A DNA stretch of 64,000 nucleotides from Niebla homalea (taxonomy: Eukaryota > Ascomycota > Lecanoromycetes > Lecanorales > Ramalinaceae), in the NCBI GenBank assembly GCA_019925105.1, contig JAHGAU010000024.1, forward strand, positions 186,001 through 250,000, written 5' to 3'. The translations under genes and the position numbers were made by a program. The notes under the pieces were generated by a model that worked only from the letters and a program-made list of their open reading frames with translations, did not search any database and was not told the origin of the DNA. This document shows positions 43,745-55,809 of this stretch, piece after piece (within the stretch, counting starts at the first letter, position 1; each line of letters opens with the position of its first letter).

Positions 43745-46536
43745 CTCTCTTCGAAGCAATATTTGACAAGTTCCGACGTGAAGTCAGTGGACTGCAGGAT
43801 CAATCTAGTCTTTCCCAGGTGGATGGGTGGATAAGCACTGTTGAGCGAATGAAGAAGTGGGATTGACAGCTCCGCCACACTGCAAGATGGCGTCTGCGAC
43901 GAGGGGGAGAGGCCGTGTGAAGAGCGAAAGGACATCTAATGGTGGATCATATATCGATACGTGTCGAACCGACCAAACGAGTGAAAGTTTGAAAAAGGAA
44001 ATGAGTATTTGTTGCTGGAGTGCAGCAAAGTCTGGACAGAGGTACGAGTGGAAATTTGAGTTATCAGTTGGTGTCGGATAAAAGTTAGGTGGGTCCCGTC
44101 CTGAGTGATTCGTGGCCTCGGGCATTAGGAGTTTAGGACCTTCAGCCTACAGTACTATTAGCGTAGACAAGTAATCCTTGGCATCATTTTTTGCGCGTAC
44201 CCACTCTGGTGGCTTATATGAACTCCATAAATAAAACGTTAAACATAGAGCTATTAGCTAGAGTAAGTATATATATATTAAGGAATCGAACGATACGTGA
44301 CGTTTCTTATATTCAGTGACAATTACGTATAAAAAAGGTTTTATTTACGGATAAAATTGATTAACGGAGAAGTTGGGCCGATAATAAAAGAACAGGATCC
44401 GCCTTCAGTTATATTTAATGTTTTTATATTAAGGCATTCTACATATAACGCTTAAACATATTTCTTCTTTATAAGGGAGTAAGCTAGCTGGACTTTCCTC
44501 CGCTGCGATTTAAGGGTTCTAGATTCATCGCGGAAATACCCCGCACAGCAACTTTTTTGGTCCCAAGTATAATGGCGTAAGCCGCAGCCACGTCAGGAGC
44601 GTCCACGCCCCCACTCCCTACTCGTAATCGAGCTGTTCCAAGGAGGGGGCAGTTTATCCAGTAGGCATGGAAGGGTTCAACTCAATTGGCCGAGAATCAA
44701 TAGTGGAATTTCCCTGACACGGCGTTGGAGTATGGTAGGCCAATCGGGCAGTCCCAGTTCATAATGATCCTAGGTGCAGCGATGCATGTATGGTGGAGGT
44801 TGGAAAGTTCAAGGAGCAAATCAGGAGACATTGTCTCCTGATGGAGTATTTGTTCGATCTAATTCATCTTCATATCGCGTGCATCCACCGTTCACGAGCT
44901 CGCCAGCTGTATTGCAACCTCCAAGCCTCCACTCTAGGGCATCTCAAAGGGGATATCAGGCGTCTTCATGACCCGGTGATCCTTCCACTTCTAAGACTCA
45001 GTGACTTGGCCTAGATCGATGAAGGATATAACATAATTCGCACTGACGCGCCAAACGACTTGGGTGGTAAATTGTGGGCGAACTTGGCGCGTACAATGCC
45101 CGAGTTTCCTGCACCACCACACATCGCTCGTTAGAAGTGGCCATCTCATCGTTGCTCTCGGAATCCTGGCTACATACCATGAGGGCGCGTGATCTTTCCC
45201 CAAATGACCCTGAATTTGGTGCCCCGCGATTCCCGGGAAGCGCGATAGACGAAGGCGACTCTTTTGCCCAAGTAGAAGCTGGAAGGGGTCATCAGCAACT
45301 AGGCAGATGAAAAGTGTTTAGCTGGAAAGTCTTGACCTTGCTGCGCTCGGACTATCGACGCCCTCAATCTGGACCAGGCTAGCAAAGATACTGTAAGTAC
45401 GAGACCATCGCTTCCTTCTCCAGCATTGCGTACCTAACACCTGGGTTGGTATTTCGCTTTCCCCGCTGATAACTCAAATGTCGGCCCCTAAGGAAGACGT
45501 CCGTCAACAGAAGCTTCAGGGAATTGGAGCCCAGGACGTCGAGACAGCTCGGTGGTTGCGGATACGATCATGCAGGGATGGAACGGATGATGCGAGCGTA
45601 CTTGACATATACTGTAGCCTGAGGTCAGCAGGATTCTTGAACGTTGGGCAAATGCTTCCGACTGAAATCCCAATGATCAGTAAGTTGGGGAGAACTGACA
45701 TCTGTGGCCTGCCTCGGACGGCATGATGCACAATTTGGACACACTGATGGTCTTGTGATCCTGCTTTACGGAAACGATGCTGCCTCGTTGGATTGTTTCG
45801 AGAAAGACTGTTGGCCGTCCGGCATCAGTGCGATCAACCGACAAGCTAAAAGTTATCGTCCGAGATTTTGCCGAAGCGCAGCGAGCCGCTCGAGCCCCTC
45901 GAGCTCCATTCCCACCAGCTCCCCATCAAAAGATTTGCTCCTATCAACGAACTGTATGTGTATCTTGGCCATGGCATGATGGGGTTGATGCTTCTGGTGA
46001 CTATCACTAGGTCTAATTAAGCTACGTGCTCTAGATAGAAGGTAGATTAGAAGATGTTCCCAATTTTCTTTCATTTTGGATGGGGACGACGTGGACAATG
46101 TCCATTTTTTGAGTCTTCATGTATCAATTCCATCAATGATGCGAGAGAATCGCTCCGTATTGAACGTGGAATTGCGAAGGATTTCATCAGCTATGGTCTC
46201 GTAGCCTTGAGCTGATATGGAAGCTATGTATGCCTTAATAAAGGTACTGGTAAGTGGTAGTAGAACTATGCGCATCAGGGTGGGCTGGTGGTAGATAGGC
46301 AAAGTACCTGTCATACCTCCGAACGCTCCGGAAGTGGGGCTTGATCTTGGTAACAGCCGCAACAACATTTGGCCCTTTTTTTGACGTGATCCAGCCTGCG
46401 ACATTGCCTCAAGTCTTTGACAGCTTTGAGAGCACCCAGACTCATTCGTTATCCTCATCCGATCTCGTTCCTATTCTTCCCATTACCTACTTGTATCTCA
46501 CGGCATCTGTCCCCCGCCCCCCATCCACCCAACATC
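43745..46536. other. Gene-poor stretch with AT-rich core
   Basis: About 2.8 kb upstream of both the DUF2406 gene and G6PD. A distinctly AT-rich block lies at about 44200-44480 (see separate entry). Elsewhere only short overlapping frames occur, such as 45478..45726, without family-like content. No intact transposon gene seen. Confidence 0.5.
44200..44480. other. AT-rich block, possible decayed repeat
   Basis: Rich in TA and A/T runs (for example TATATATATATTAAGG near 44268-44284), unlike the near-balanced flanks. The related strings CGTTAAACATA (about 44238) and CGCTTAAACATA (about 44450) occur at both ends. This is compatible with RIP mutation of an old repeat, but no coding remnant identifies the element. 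Confidence 0.45.
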
Positions 46537-48473
46537 ATGGCACACACCATGGTGCACCCATCACAGTCTGATAATGCTGGGTGAGTCGGCCAATGTGTTT
46601 TCCATCTCCAGCGAGGTACTGGTTGACTGCGCTCTATTCCGTGAAGACTGCAAAAGCCGCTTTCAAGCTCTTGTTGGTCCAAACATCAATCAAATGAGTC
46701 ATCACCTGAGCACCAAGGCTGATTATTGTGATCCTATGTCCAGTACCATTGAGCTCAAAGACAATACTATCATCATTGTCCTTGGCGCGTCGGGTGATCT
46801 CGCTAAAAAGAAGACTGTGAGCTATTTCTACGCAGAGCTGCCATCGGCCCCAAACCGGCTAACTAACGACAATAGTTTCCAGCCTTGTACGGTCTAGTAC
46901 GTTACCTTCAGATGCATGCTTGCATTCTGTCTCTTCCCCATGCTTATGCACTCTAGCATCGCAATCGTTTCCTTCCCAAGGACATTCGCATCGTCGGCTA
47001 TGCACGAACGAAGATGGACCATGAGGAATTCCTCAAGCGGGTTAAATCGCACATCAAGGTCCCGACGAGAGAGATGGAGGAACAGCTGGATGAATTTTGC
47101 AAGCTTTGTTCATACGTCGCTGGGCAATACGACCAAGATGATTCCTTCAGGGCCCTGAACAAGCACCTGGAGGAGATTGAGGATGGTCGGCAACAGCAGA
47201 ATCGAGTCTTCTACATGGCCCTCCCCCCCAGCGTCTTCATAACCGTTTCCCAGCATCTGAAGCGAAATTGCTATCCGAAGAACGGCATCTCGAGAATTGT
47301 AGTGGAAAAGCCATTTGGCAAAGATCTTGAGAGTTCTCGCGAGCTTCAAAAGGCCCTCGAGCCGGACTGGAAGGAGGAGGAGATCTTCCGAATCGATCAT
47401 TATCTAGGCAAGGAGATGGTGAAGAATATCCTGATCCTCCGGTTCGGCAACGAATTTTTTGGTGCTACCTGGAACCGCAATCATATAGACAACGTCCAAA
47501 TCTCTTTCAAGGAGCCTTTCGGCACCGAGGGTCGGGGCGGTTATTTTGATGAGTTCGGTATCGTCCGGGACGTGATGCAGAATCATTTACTACAGGTCCT
47601 CACCCTGCTGGCTATGGAGCGGCCAATTTCCTTCTCTTCAGAAGACATCCGCGACGAGAAGGTCCGCGTCCTCCGAGGGATCCCCAACATCGAGCCCAAG
47701 AACGTCATCATTGGGCAGTACGGCAAGTCTCTAGATGGCAGTAAACCCGGCTACAAGGAGGACGAAACTGTCCCCAAGGAGTCCAGATGTCCCACGTTCT
47801 GCGCAATGGTAGCCTACATCAAGAACGAGAGGTGGGACGGCGTGCCATTTATACTCAAGGCTGGTAAAGCTCTCAATGAGCAGAAGACCGAGATTCGGAT
47901 CCAATTCAAGGATGTTACGTCCGGTATATTCAAGGACATCCCTCGCAATGAGCTTGTCATACGCGTGCAGCCTAATGAGTCCGTTTACATCAAGATGAAC
48001 TCCAAACTCCCCGGCCTCAGCATGCAGACCGTATCCACCGAGTTAGACCTCACTTACCGCCGACGCTTCTCTGATCTCAAGATTCCGGAGGCCTATGAAT
48101 CTCTCATTCTTGATGCTCTCAAAGGTGATCACTCGAATTTTGTACGAGACGACGAGCTTGATGCCAGCTGGAGAATCTTCACCCCTCTCCTTCATTACCT
48201 TGATAGCAGCAGCGACATCGTGCCCATGGAGTATCCATACGGTATGTACGAATCTTTCTCGAACCAATCGTGTCACTGTTCATTGTCGCTTTGGCGACTG
48301 CTGACCATTGATGCTTACCCCTGATATCCGCGTACAAATGCTGAGTGTCTGAAGGCTCCCGTGGCCCCGCAGTGCTTGACGACTTCACGTCGTCCTATGG
48401 ATACAAGTTTAGTGATCCAGCTGGTTATCAATGGGGTGGCGCGCAAGCGGATCCGACAGGCAACAAGCTGTGA
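46537..48473 (+). CDS. Glucose-6-phosphate 1-dehydrogenase
   Basis: Exons 46537..46580, 46744..46816, 46875..46895, 46957..48241 and 48355..48473; 513 aa, full length. It catalyses the first, NADPH-producing step of the oxidative pentose phosphate pathway in the cytosol. The NADP-binding motif is VLGASGDLAKKKT, the active-site motif RIDHYLGKEMVKN, and VVEKPFGKDL is present. Exon 3 is only 21 nt and encodes FPALYGL, an invariant part of the nucleotide-binding fold. The C-terminal exon (GSRGPAVLDDF, GYQWGG) completes the family tail. All phases close. Confidence 0.96.
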
Positions 48474-48833
48474 AGGGCAGCGGCGCTGCACCAAGCGCTC
48501 GTGCATGAACCATTCTGAGTGCGGATGGCCAAGGTGGGGAGAGGAGGATACAGTCGCGTGTGCAAAGTCGCTCCCATGACTTGTTACACATGACGAATGT
48601 GCGTCATCATAGATTTTACTATGTGTATGAGGCTCCTAGAATACATGATCAAAGCGGACGTGATGTCCTTCGATTTACCCTCCAGCTTGAACGTTTTCGT
48701 GAATGAGCTATCGTCAGGCCATGTCCGCGCCAATGCCCCTGCAAAACGCCAAATTTGAACAATCCGCCGCTATGCTTCAAACGCTGTTGCACCCCGGAGT
48801 GATTGGACGAGATTGTGATATTGGGCTTACTCC
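48474..48833. other. Convergent spacer G6PD / CSN1
   Basis: About 360 bases, presumed 3' ends of both genes. Nothing else recognised. Confidence 0.4.
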
Positions 48834-50429
48834 TTATGAGAACTGGCCGCCGCCGACACCACCCAGATCCCCTGAGTTATGCCCATTGAACATAGGTTCG
48901 ACTGGCATGCTCCCTGCTGCCGGCCGATCTCGCGTCGGCTTTATGTCCAACCCCGCATTCAGCATGGCCATTCTCAGAATTCTCAGGTGCGCGATGCGTT
49001 CGTAGATTTTGGCGGTTTCCGTTGCCTGCCCTTGAACCTGGCCCCTTGTTTCTGCATGTGGGGCGAGCAGGAGACGATCGACAGGATCAAGTCGGGCATC
49101 AAGTTCACCTCGTTTAATCATTTGAGTAAGTTCGAGCTCGATGGTGGAGATGTCCGTAGTGAAAGCATGGGCTAAGGTCTCGAGCGTGACACATGAGAAA
49201 GGCACAAAGTATTGCTGGATTGCCTTCCTTCTGACCTTGTCTAAGATCTCCGAGAAACAAGGCTGAAGGTAAATGTCAAGCAAGTAGTCCGCTCGCCATC
49301 CCTGAAGAATCGACAGACAAGAGGAATACTTGGAAGAGATGAAGAATGAGATAGCCCGTCGAACGTGAGGCTCTAACTCAAGATAATTCCGGAAGGTCTT
49401 GTGCTCCAGGACCTTGGACTGCAACTCCGCACGGCTGAAAGAAGCAAGAGCGCACAAGCCACCGTAGACTGCGATATCGTTGGGTGTAAGGACCTCATTG
49501 AAGGCCTCCTCATCCAAAGGGTCATCAAGCTTGGCTTGAGTCATACTGGGATCCGTGTTGATGAAGCCCTCGGCAGCTTTTTTGTACTCACGGGAGGCTA
49601 GATCGGCAAGCGCAAGTGATGAAGAGAGCTTCGCGGATTGCTTTTTGGCCTCTTCCCACTTCGTGGTGCCGCTTGCCCCAATCCGTTGGGCGTTCATCGT
49701 GACAGTGTACCAATTGCGCTGATCAATTGAGACGTGGATCAAGTGCATACACATGGTGACCATGTGGCTGCTGGCAGTCATGTGATCATACATCTTGCTG
49801 AATGACTTCGACGAATTGGCCAGGTCTCCTGTACGTTGATACTGCTTGCCGAGGTCCTGGTATCCCATCTGATGGAGATATTCAGTCATGCAGAGAGAGC
49901 TGAACGATGGGGAATGGGAGCATTTACCCTAATACTTTCTTTGATCAGGTTGTTCTTGTAGCCCTTCAGTTCCGTTTCCATCTTATCCGTTTCCGTTTTG
50001 ACTCTTTTTCGTGTCCTCTCGACCCATTCAATGTCTGATATTGCGTCTCCATCATTGGGAGCAGCTTCTGCTAACGCGCTCACTGCTTGCTCGTATCGGC
50101 CCACATCATCGCCTCGTTTTGCCTCTGCGACAGCAGCTTTGAGAGCTTCTATGCTAAGGTAGGTGGACGAAGTTCCAATGAGATATAACCTTTCGTATCG
50201 CGTACGTCCTGTAGGCCACATAAGTACGGAGAGAAGACGACAGAGCTCTTAGTCAGGGGCACCACCCCTGTAATTCGATATGTAGGCCTCCAGATCCAGC
50301 TTTGGGGTCTCTGTATTTGGTGAACAAGGCGCTGATAGTGAGACACCACGACATTCACCTACCATCCACTATTACGTGACCATTGCACCGTAGTCGAGCC
50401 AGGAGCGCATTCTCGTGCGAAGAGTCCAT
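48834..50429 (-). CDS. CSN1: COP9 signalosome subunit 1
   Basis: Exons 50363..50429, 50266..50310, 49928..50208 and 48834..49868; 475 aa. CSN1 is a PCI-domain subunit of the COP9 signalosome, which removes Nedd8 from cullins. Diagnostic segments are PKLDLEAYISNYRGRTRYER and LYLIGTSSTYLSIEALKAAV near the start, then ESIRMGYQDLGKQYQRTGDL. The PCI/winged-helix part carries VLEHKTFRNYLELEPHVRRA and IQQYFVPFSCVTLETLAHAF. Exon 2 is 45 nt. Its upstream intron could end at either of two AGs; 50311 gives VIVDETPKLDLE, the best fit. Confidence 0.92.
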
Positions 50430-50997
50430 CCCACAAATGTTGGACGCAAAGACCGCAAAATGCACTGTTGATCGAAGTACCCTCGCTTGCCTCGGAAGTG
50501 GACGAGGGGAGGCGGAGAGCGCCGGAGTAAGTAGTGAGCTAGGCTTGCTAGGCTGCACAAGCCCTAGCGCTAGGTTGTCATCGTACGATTACCCAGACTC
50601 CCTTAAATCAGTACAGGCTTACACTATATCGATTCCAAGTCCAAGCTCATCTAGGCTTCTCACTTGTCCTTGTCACGTCAATGCGGCAACAGTGGAGGGG
50701 GCGAAATATCTCCTTGTTTCCTTTCTAGTCGTTTCTAAGGCCGAAATGATTTCATAGGCACTCCTGATCTGTGCTCGTCCTGATCTCAGCTGCCCGAGAG
50801 AGGGTTTGGCTGAACGACTGTATCTGGCCAGATGGGCCTCTGGATCTTGCAGAAGTTCAATATAACATCCTAGATATCATAGACACAAAGCTCCTTGTGG
50901 GCAAGCATGACCCCATGCTGGTTCATAGATGTTTGATCGCAAGGCTTGTATTAAGTGTGCTGCCAAACATGACCTAAGCAGCATACCCGAGCAAAGC
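50430..50997. other. Spacer between CSN1 start and MGMT stop
   Basis: About 570 bases holding the CSN1 promoter and MGMT 3' end. Short frames only. Confidence 0.4.
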
Positions 50998-52056
50998 CTA
51001 GAGGAACCCAGCCCACAATGAATCTTTGATGATCCCTTTCCTCTCATCGACTTTCACTCCCTCTTCGCCAAGAATTTTGACCTTCTCTGAGTAATGCTTC
51101 CCTCCCAAGCCCCATTCTCCTCCGAAGCCACCAATGCCACCGTTCGCAGCGACTATGCGATGGCAAGGCGCTCGGGGTGCAAAAGGATTATTCCTCAAGG
51201 CCTGGTAACAAAGTAAGATTAGTAAATTTGACGGTTGTCAAGGTTATGAGGAGCCAAGGATGAAAAGAAGTTAGAAACTAGAGAACAGATCGGAACCTTG
51301 CATATGCATCTGGCGCAGGCTTATGTTGCAGCGCAGAGGAGAGTGAAGGTATTGACGTACGTTACCGACAGCTCTCGGCGAAGCATGAAGGTGATTAGAG
51401 AGGGCAAGATAAGTAGAAACATGGCCTTTGGGGACTTGGCAGAGAGCTATTAGAACCTTTTTACGGAAAGCAGTAATGTGAGATGCTTCGATCAGCTCAC
51501 GCAGGCCTTCATCAATTGTTGCGGCAGGTGGATGTGAGCTTTTTGAAACCACGGACGACCTGAACGCCTTTCGAATGTCCTGCTGGGTTAAAGCTTTCCG
51601 ACTTAGAGCCAGCGAATTCGAGAGGGATGGAGGCGGATTAGATTTGACGCGCTTCACATCCTGTACGCGATCGTCCTGCTGCGTTGGTCGCCTCCTCTTC
51701 GAAGATTTACCTCTGAACCACAAACTTTTCTCATCCATCTCACCAAGGTCAACTCTACCATCTGCCAAAGCTTCTGCCAGTGAAATACACTGTCTCAACT
51801 GGGATTCGTCCATATGTTTAATTGCGGGGCTTTTCAATTTCGCTGGCCAGGGGCTTGGTGTGTCTCCCACAGGTGACATCATGGTTGAGGTGCTTAGGCA
51901 GAAGTATTCGCCTCGTCCAACCACAGAGTCAAGGATGATTCTGGCAAAGCAATGATCTAGTTGTACTGGCCATGCAGCTTGGGTGGGGGCCTGAGCTTGG
52001 GCAAGAGAGGGGAGAGTCTCCAAGGTAAGACTTTTATATTTGTCTTGTAGCGCCAT
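50998..52056 (-). CDS. O6-alkylguanine-DNA alkyltransferase with a long N-terminal extension
   Basis: Exons 51361..52056 and 50998..51201; 299 aa. The last 100 or so residues are the MGMT domain: FRKKVLIALCQVPKGHVSTY, SPRAVGNALRNNPFAP, then PCHRIV with acceptor Cys245, and GGFGGEWGLGGK. This suicide enzyme takes alkyl groups from guanine O6. The 159-nt intron joins GN to ALRNN in phase. The first 200 residues are unusual. They contain VQLDHCFARIILDSVVGRGE, then SPAIKHMDESQLRQCISLAE and SLWFRGKSSKRRR, a pattern I associate with an uncharacterised module of fungal proteins, and then a basic linker. Start at the ATG 52056. Confidence 0.88.
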
Positions 52057-52440
52057 TGCACACTGCAGAATGGAATGCTTCGAAAATCACAATATGCAGT
52101 CTGCGAATAGCATCGCATCTGTAGCGCACTCTTTAGCGTTCTCAAAACCCTGCTGGTCAACGAAGGGCGAAAATTGAGTCATTATTGTACAATCTTGGCC
52201 CCAAAATGCTGGCACAAAGGGGCCCCTACCCGGTAGGCTTACATAATCGGACGCAAGCCTAGCACTGACGCTGGTGCTGGGCTTCGACCTGAAGTGGCTT
52301 AGCGCTACTCGCACCCCCACGTGATCTCGTGTACCGAGCGCTGAACGTCCAACGTTTTTGGACCTGTGAGTTGTGGCTTTCATGAAGGTTCACAAGCTCT
52401 GCTAGCATTTCCCTCTTGGCTATCCGAATCGCCCTCGAGT
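52057..52440. promoter_or_regulatory. Shared divergent promoter, MGMT / RFC2
   Basis: A 384-bp gap between the starts of a DNA-repair and a DNA-replication gene. No specific binding site can be assigned by eye. Confidence 0.4.
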
Positions 52441-53799
52441 ATGGCAAGTTTCTTCGACAACAAAGCGCGAGCGGCTCAAGCAGCCAAGAATGGCGCAACA
52501 TCAAAGGTTGAGCCTTCGGGTGCTCAGACCCAGCAGCCTTGGGTTGAGAAGTAGTAAGTTCATCCCGCGAACATTCACCTATAGGTTTTTGAATTGATCA
52601 AACCCCCGTGTAGCCGGCCGAAAAGTCTTAGTGATGTTACTGCACAAGATCATACAGTCACTGTGCTGCAGAGAACCCTTCAAGCAACCAATGTACGCCA
52701 AATCCGTGTAGAGGATCTCTTCGATTGACCCACGGATCATAGTTACCCCACATGCTCTTTTATGGCCCACCAGGTACCGGCAAAACGTCAACGATTCTCG
52801 CCCTTGCCAAAGAACTCTACGGCCCAGAGATGTTCAAATCAAGAGTCCTCGAACTCAATGCCTCCGATGAGCGTGGTATCTCTATCGTTCGCGAAAAGGT
52901 CAAAGATTTCGCCCGCATGCAACTTTCAAATCCTCCACCACAATACAAGGATCGCTACCCGTGCCCGCCATATAAAATCATCGTTCTGGACGAGGCAGAT
53001 AGTATGACCCAAGATGCGCAGAGTGCATTGAGACGGACAATGGAAACGTACAGCAAGATCACGAGGTTTTGCTTGATATGCAACTACGTGACGAGAATCA
53101 TAGACCCCTTGGCCAGTCGTTGCAGTAAATTTAGGTTCAAGACACTTGATCAAGGGAACGCAAAGGCTCGGATCGAAGAAATTGCCATGACGGAAAACGT
53201 CAGGCTAGACTTCGGCGTGGCGGACGCTTTGATCAAGTGCAGCGAGGGTGACCTGCGAAAAGCAATAACATTCCTCCAAAGCGCTGCAAAGCTTGCTGGA
53301 GGAGCAAGAATGTCTCACAGCAAGACTAACGGGCATGCGCCCAAGCGTAGGCTCCTCAAAGGACAACTCGACGAGGATCTCATGGATTTAGATGAGGCGT
53401 CTGAAGCCGCTGTGACTGTCAAGGATGTCGAGGATATTGCCGGGATAATCCCAGAGACCATTGTTGACAATCTAGCAGACGCAATGCAGCCAAAAGGTAG
53501 AAGCCTTGTTTATGAGGCACTGGCAAAGGAGATAAATGACATGGTTGCTGATGGCTGGAGCGCTACGCAAGTGATATCTCAGGTAAGTGTAGAAAGCTGC
53601 GTGACAGCTGGCGTACTGATCATGGCCACCATAGCTTTACCAAAAGATTATATTTGATGACGCTGTCTCGAATCAGCACAAGATCAAGATAGTTATGTTA
53701 TTTTCCGACGTCGACAAGCGCCTCGTGGATGGAGGAGACGAACACTTGAGCATTTTGGATCTTGCCTTGCAAGTATCTGGAACCCTTGCAACCAGATGA
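52441..53799 (+). CDS. RFC2: Replication factor C subunit (yeast Rfc2 / human RFC4 type)
   Basis: Exons 52441..52553, 52614..52692, 52743..53582 and 53635..53799; 398 aa. This is an AAA+ subunit of the clamp loader that places PCNA on [23 protein letters not shown] opens the RFC box region, Walker A is GPPGTGKT (about residues 72-79), Walker B is VLDEADSM and the arginine-finger motif is [10 protein letters not shown]. The preceding [20 protein letters not shown] points to the Rfc2/RFC4 class. Short introns of 60, 50 and 52 nt keep phase. The C-terminal exon ([11 protein letters not shown]) is conserved. Confidence 0.95.
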
Positions 53800-54573
53800 T
53801 GGTCACCTCAGTACATGCCCGTGAACTGATCACCTCCGAACTGCTCAACATAACAAGTTTAAGTCAAAGCTCAACGGAGGAAGTAGATACAAGGGGATTC
53901 AGACACCTCTGCAAACGTACGACAGTGCCCGTACGAGATGGCGGAGAGTTGATCCAAGTCCGACTGGTGATCTTGGGGCTATTTAACAAAGCCTCCACAC
54001 ACCAAAGATCATATACATTGTCGGTGACTCTCAAACAGCGAACCATGTAGCGCGAAGGCCGATCAAATGGCGTCACCAATGTTGATAGTAAACCACGATT
54101 ACCACTTTACCATTACCATTGGAACCTTGACTCGTTTCGCTGTGGGTTGGGCGGTGCTAGTGGCTTTAGAAGGCCAAAAAGAGGTCTCTCGATTGACCGG
54201 ATGCCCAGCTCAGCCTCAGCTGTAAATCAGGTTACAGGATGGGACAGAAACTGCTGCCGATTCTACTTGTCTTATGAAAGCACTGACTATGTCCTACCGA
54301 GACACAAACTTGCCTAGACATGGCCCAGAAGACGTGAGCCCAGAAGTCGTGGGCCCCATCATGGAAGATTATGAAGGGATTAGATGATTCCGACTCACAT
54401 GCGTGCGAACGACATGCAGTTGAAACGTTGCGAGTGCTTCAACTTTCGGAGTCGGAATGCCAAAGCAGTGCCGCCGCTCAATGCATGAGCAGAAAAGCTG
54501 ATGTCTCGAATATGTATCGTCTGCAAGGGGCTTCATCCATACTCTGATTCTACCCGCAGATGCGATGCAGACT
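53800..54573. other. Convergent spacer RFC2 / DUS2
   Basis: About 770 bases with no convincing gene. Short frames on both strands only. Confidence 0.4.
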
Positions 54574-55809
54574 TCACACAACTAGTAGTTGTTTGACATC
54601 AGTGACAAAGTCCGCATTAATTGGACTGTGGTCCTTTGTTGCCGCGATCTTGATCACTTCATTTCCCACATCCCTTTGTAGCATCGCCTTCTTCATTGCC
54701 TTGGTGATTCTGTTCCTATTGCCGAGTTTTTCGTCAACCGTCCTGGCTAGAGCATCTAGGTGTGGCAGTTCTAAAGCCCGACAGACTTCTTGATAGCTGC
54801 TGCAGCTGACAACCCGTTGGAAGGCTTCTGATTTGCCAGGCATCAATTGGCTGAGCAAGAATTTGGTGTTGCCCCACCTGTTCGCGACCTCAAGAGCGAT
54901 GGTCACATACGCTGTCACGACCTCCTTCCAGGGAAGCAAGCCCCCTTCGTCGCTTTTCCTGAAGCAGCTAGAATTTGCTTCAGCCGCTGTTGCGATCATG
55001 GCGCCATCGACCTGGTATTGTGTCATGAGCTGAAGAGCTTCATCTTTGCTCCTGACATCCCCATTCATCAAGCAAGCAACGCCAGCCTCGCGGCAGGTTT
55101 TGGCAATCATCTGCAGCTGCTGTCGGATCGCTCGCTCCCGTGGTCTCATTGGCGTCGTTCGGCAGTGAACCGTCAGCCCCGTGATGCCTGTGGTGCAGAG
55201 CTTTCTGACCAAGCCGACCGTCTTCTCAAGTGTGTCTAGAAGGCGGATCTTGACGCTAATGCCGATTTCGTAAAGCTGCCCAACTTCTCGAACAAGCGCG
55301 GAAAGAATGGAATGCAGCCGTTCAGGATCCTGAAGCAGGGCAGCTCCCATACCACCTGAGGTAGAGAAGGATTTTGGGCACCCGGCATTGACATCAATAC
55401 CAGCGACATCCCCAGCAACCAGCTTTGCCGCTTGCACTGCAGTGCTAGGTGAAGCGGTGCCCAGCTGGAATATAAGCCTTCGACGCTCAAGTGTTGGATG
55501 TGTACTGAAGATCAGGCTTTCCTTTTGGACTTCTGGTCGAGGGCGAGAGGAGTTGGACGGCAGGCGAGTGAAATCGATTGTTGATGTGTCGTGATTGATC
55601 TTCCTGGTGGTACCAATCATCGACTTGTCAATGGTTTCGGGTCCCCATACCAGGTCCGCCCCATATTTCAAAGCTAGGAGGCGAGACGGCAACTCGCCTG
55701 ACCGAACCATAGGTGCGAGAACAATCTTCCCCCGATAATCCACGCCATTTCTAGGGATAGGAATTCGCTCGAAGGGAGTCTCCATGGCCTTGATAAAATG
55801 GCGAAGCAT
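54574..55809 (-). CDS. DUS2: tRNA-dihydrouridine synthase 2
   Basis: One exon; 411 aa from ATG 55809. DUS2 is the FMN enzyme that reduces U20 in cytosolic tRNA. Diagnostic are KIVLAPMVRSGELPSRLLAL, YGADLVWGPETIDK, the catalytic-Cys signature GIDVNAGCPK, SVKIRLL and LTVHCRTTPMRPRERA, then MNGDVRS and DGAMIATAAEAN in the FMN site. An ATG at 55785 (METPFERIP) is an alternative start. Divergent from inorganic pyrophosphatase. Confidence 0.95.
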   Translation of the reverse strand: MLRHFIKAMETPFERIPIPRNGVDYRGKIVLAPMVRSGELPSRLLALKYGADLVWGPETIDKSMIGTTRKINHDTSTIDFTRLPSNSSRPRPEVQKESLIFSTHPTLERRRLIFQLGTASPSTAVQAAKLVAGDVAGIDVNAGCPKSFSTSGGMGAALLQDPERLHSILSALVREVGQLYEIGISVKIRLLDTLEKTVGLVRKLCTTGITGLTVHCRTTPMRPRERAIRQQLQMIAKTCREAGVACLMNGDVRSKDEALQLMTQYQVDGAMIATAAEANSSCFRKSDEGGLLPWKEVVTAYVTIALEVANRWGNTKFLLSQLMPGKSEAFQRVVSCSSYQEVCRALELPHLDALARTVDEKLGNRNRITKAMKKAMLQRDVGNEVIKIAATKDHSPINADFVTDVKQLLVV

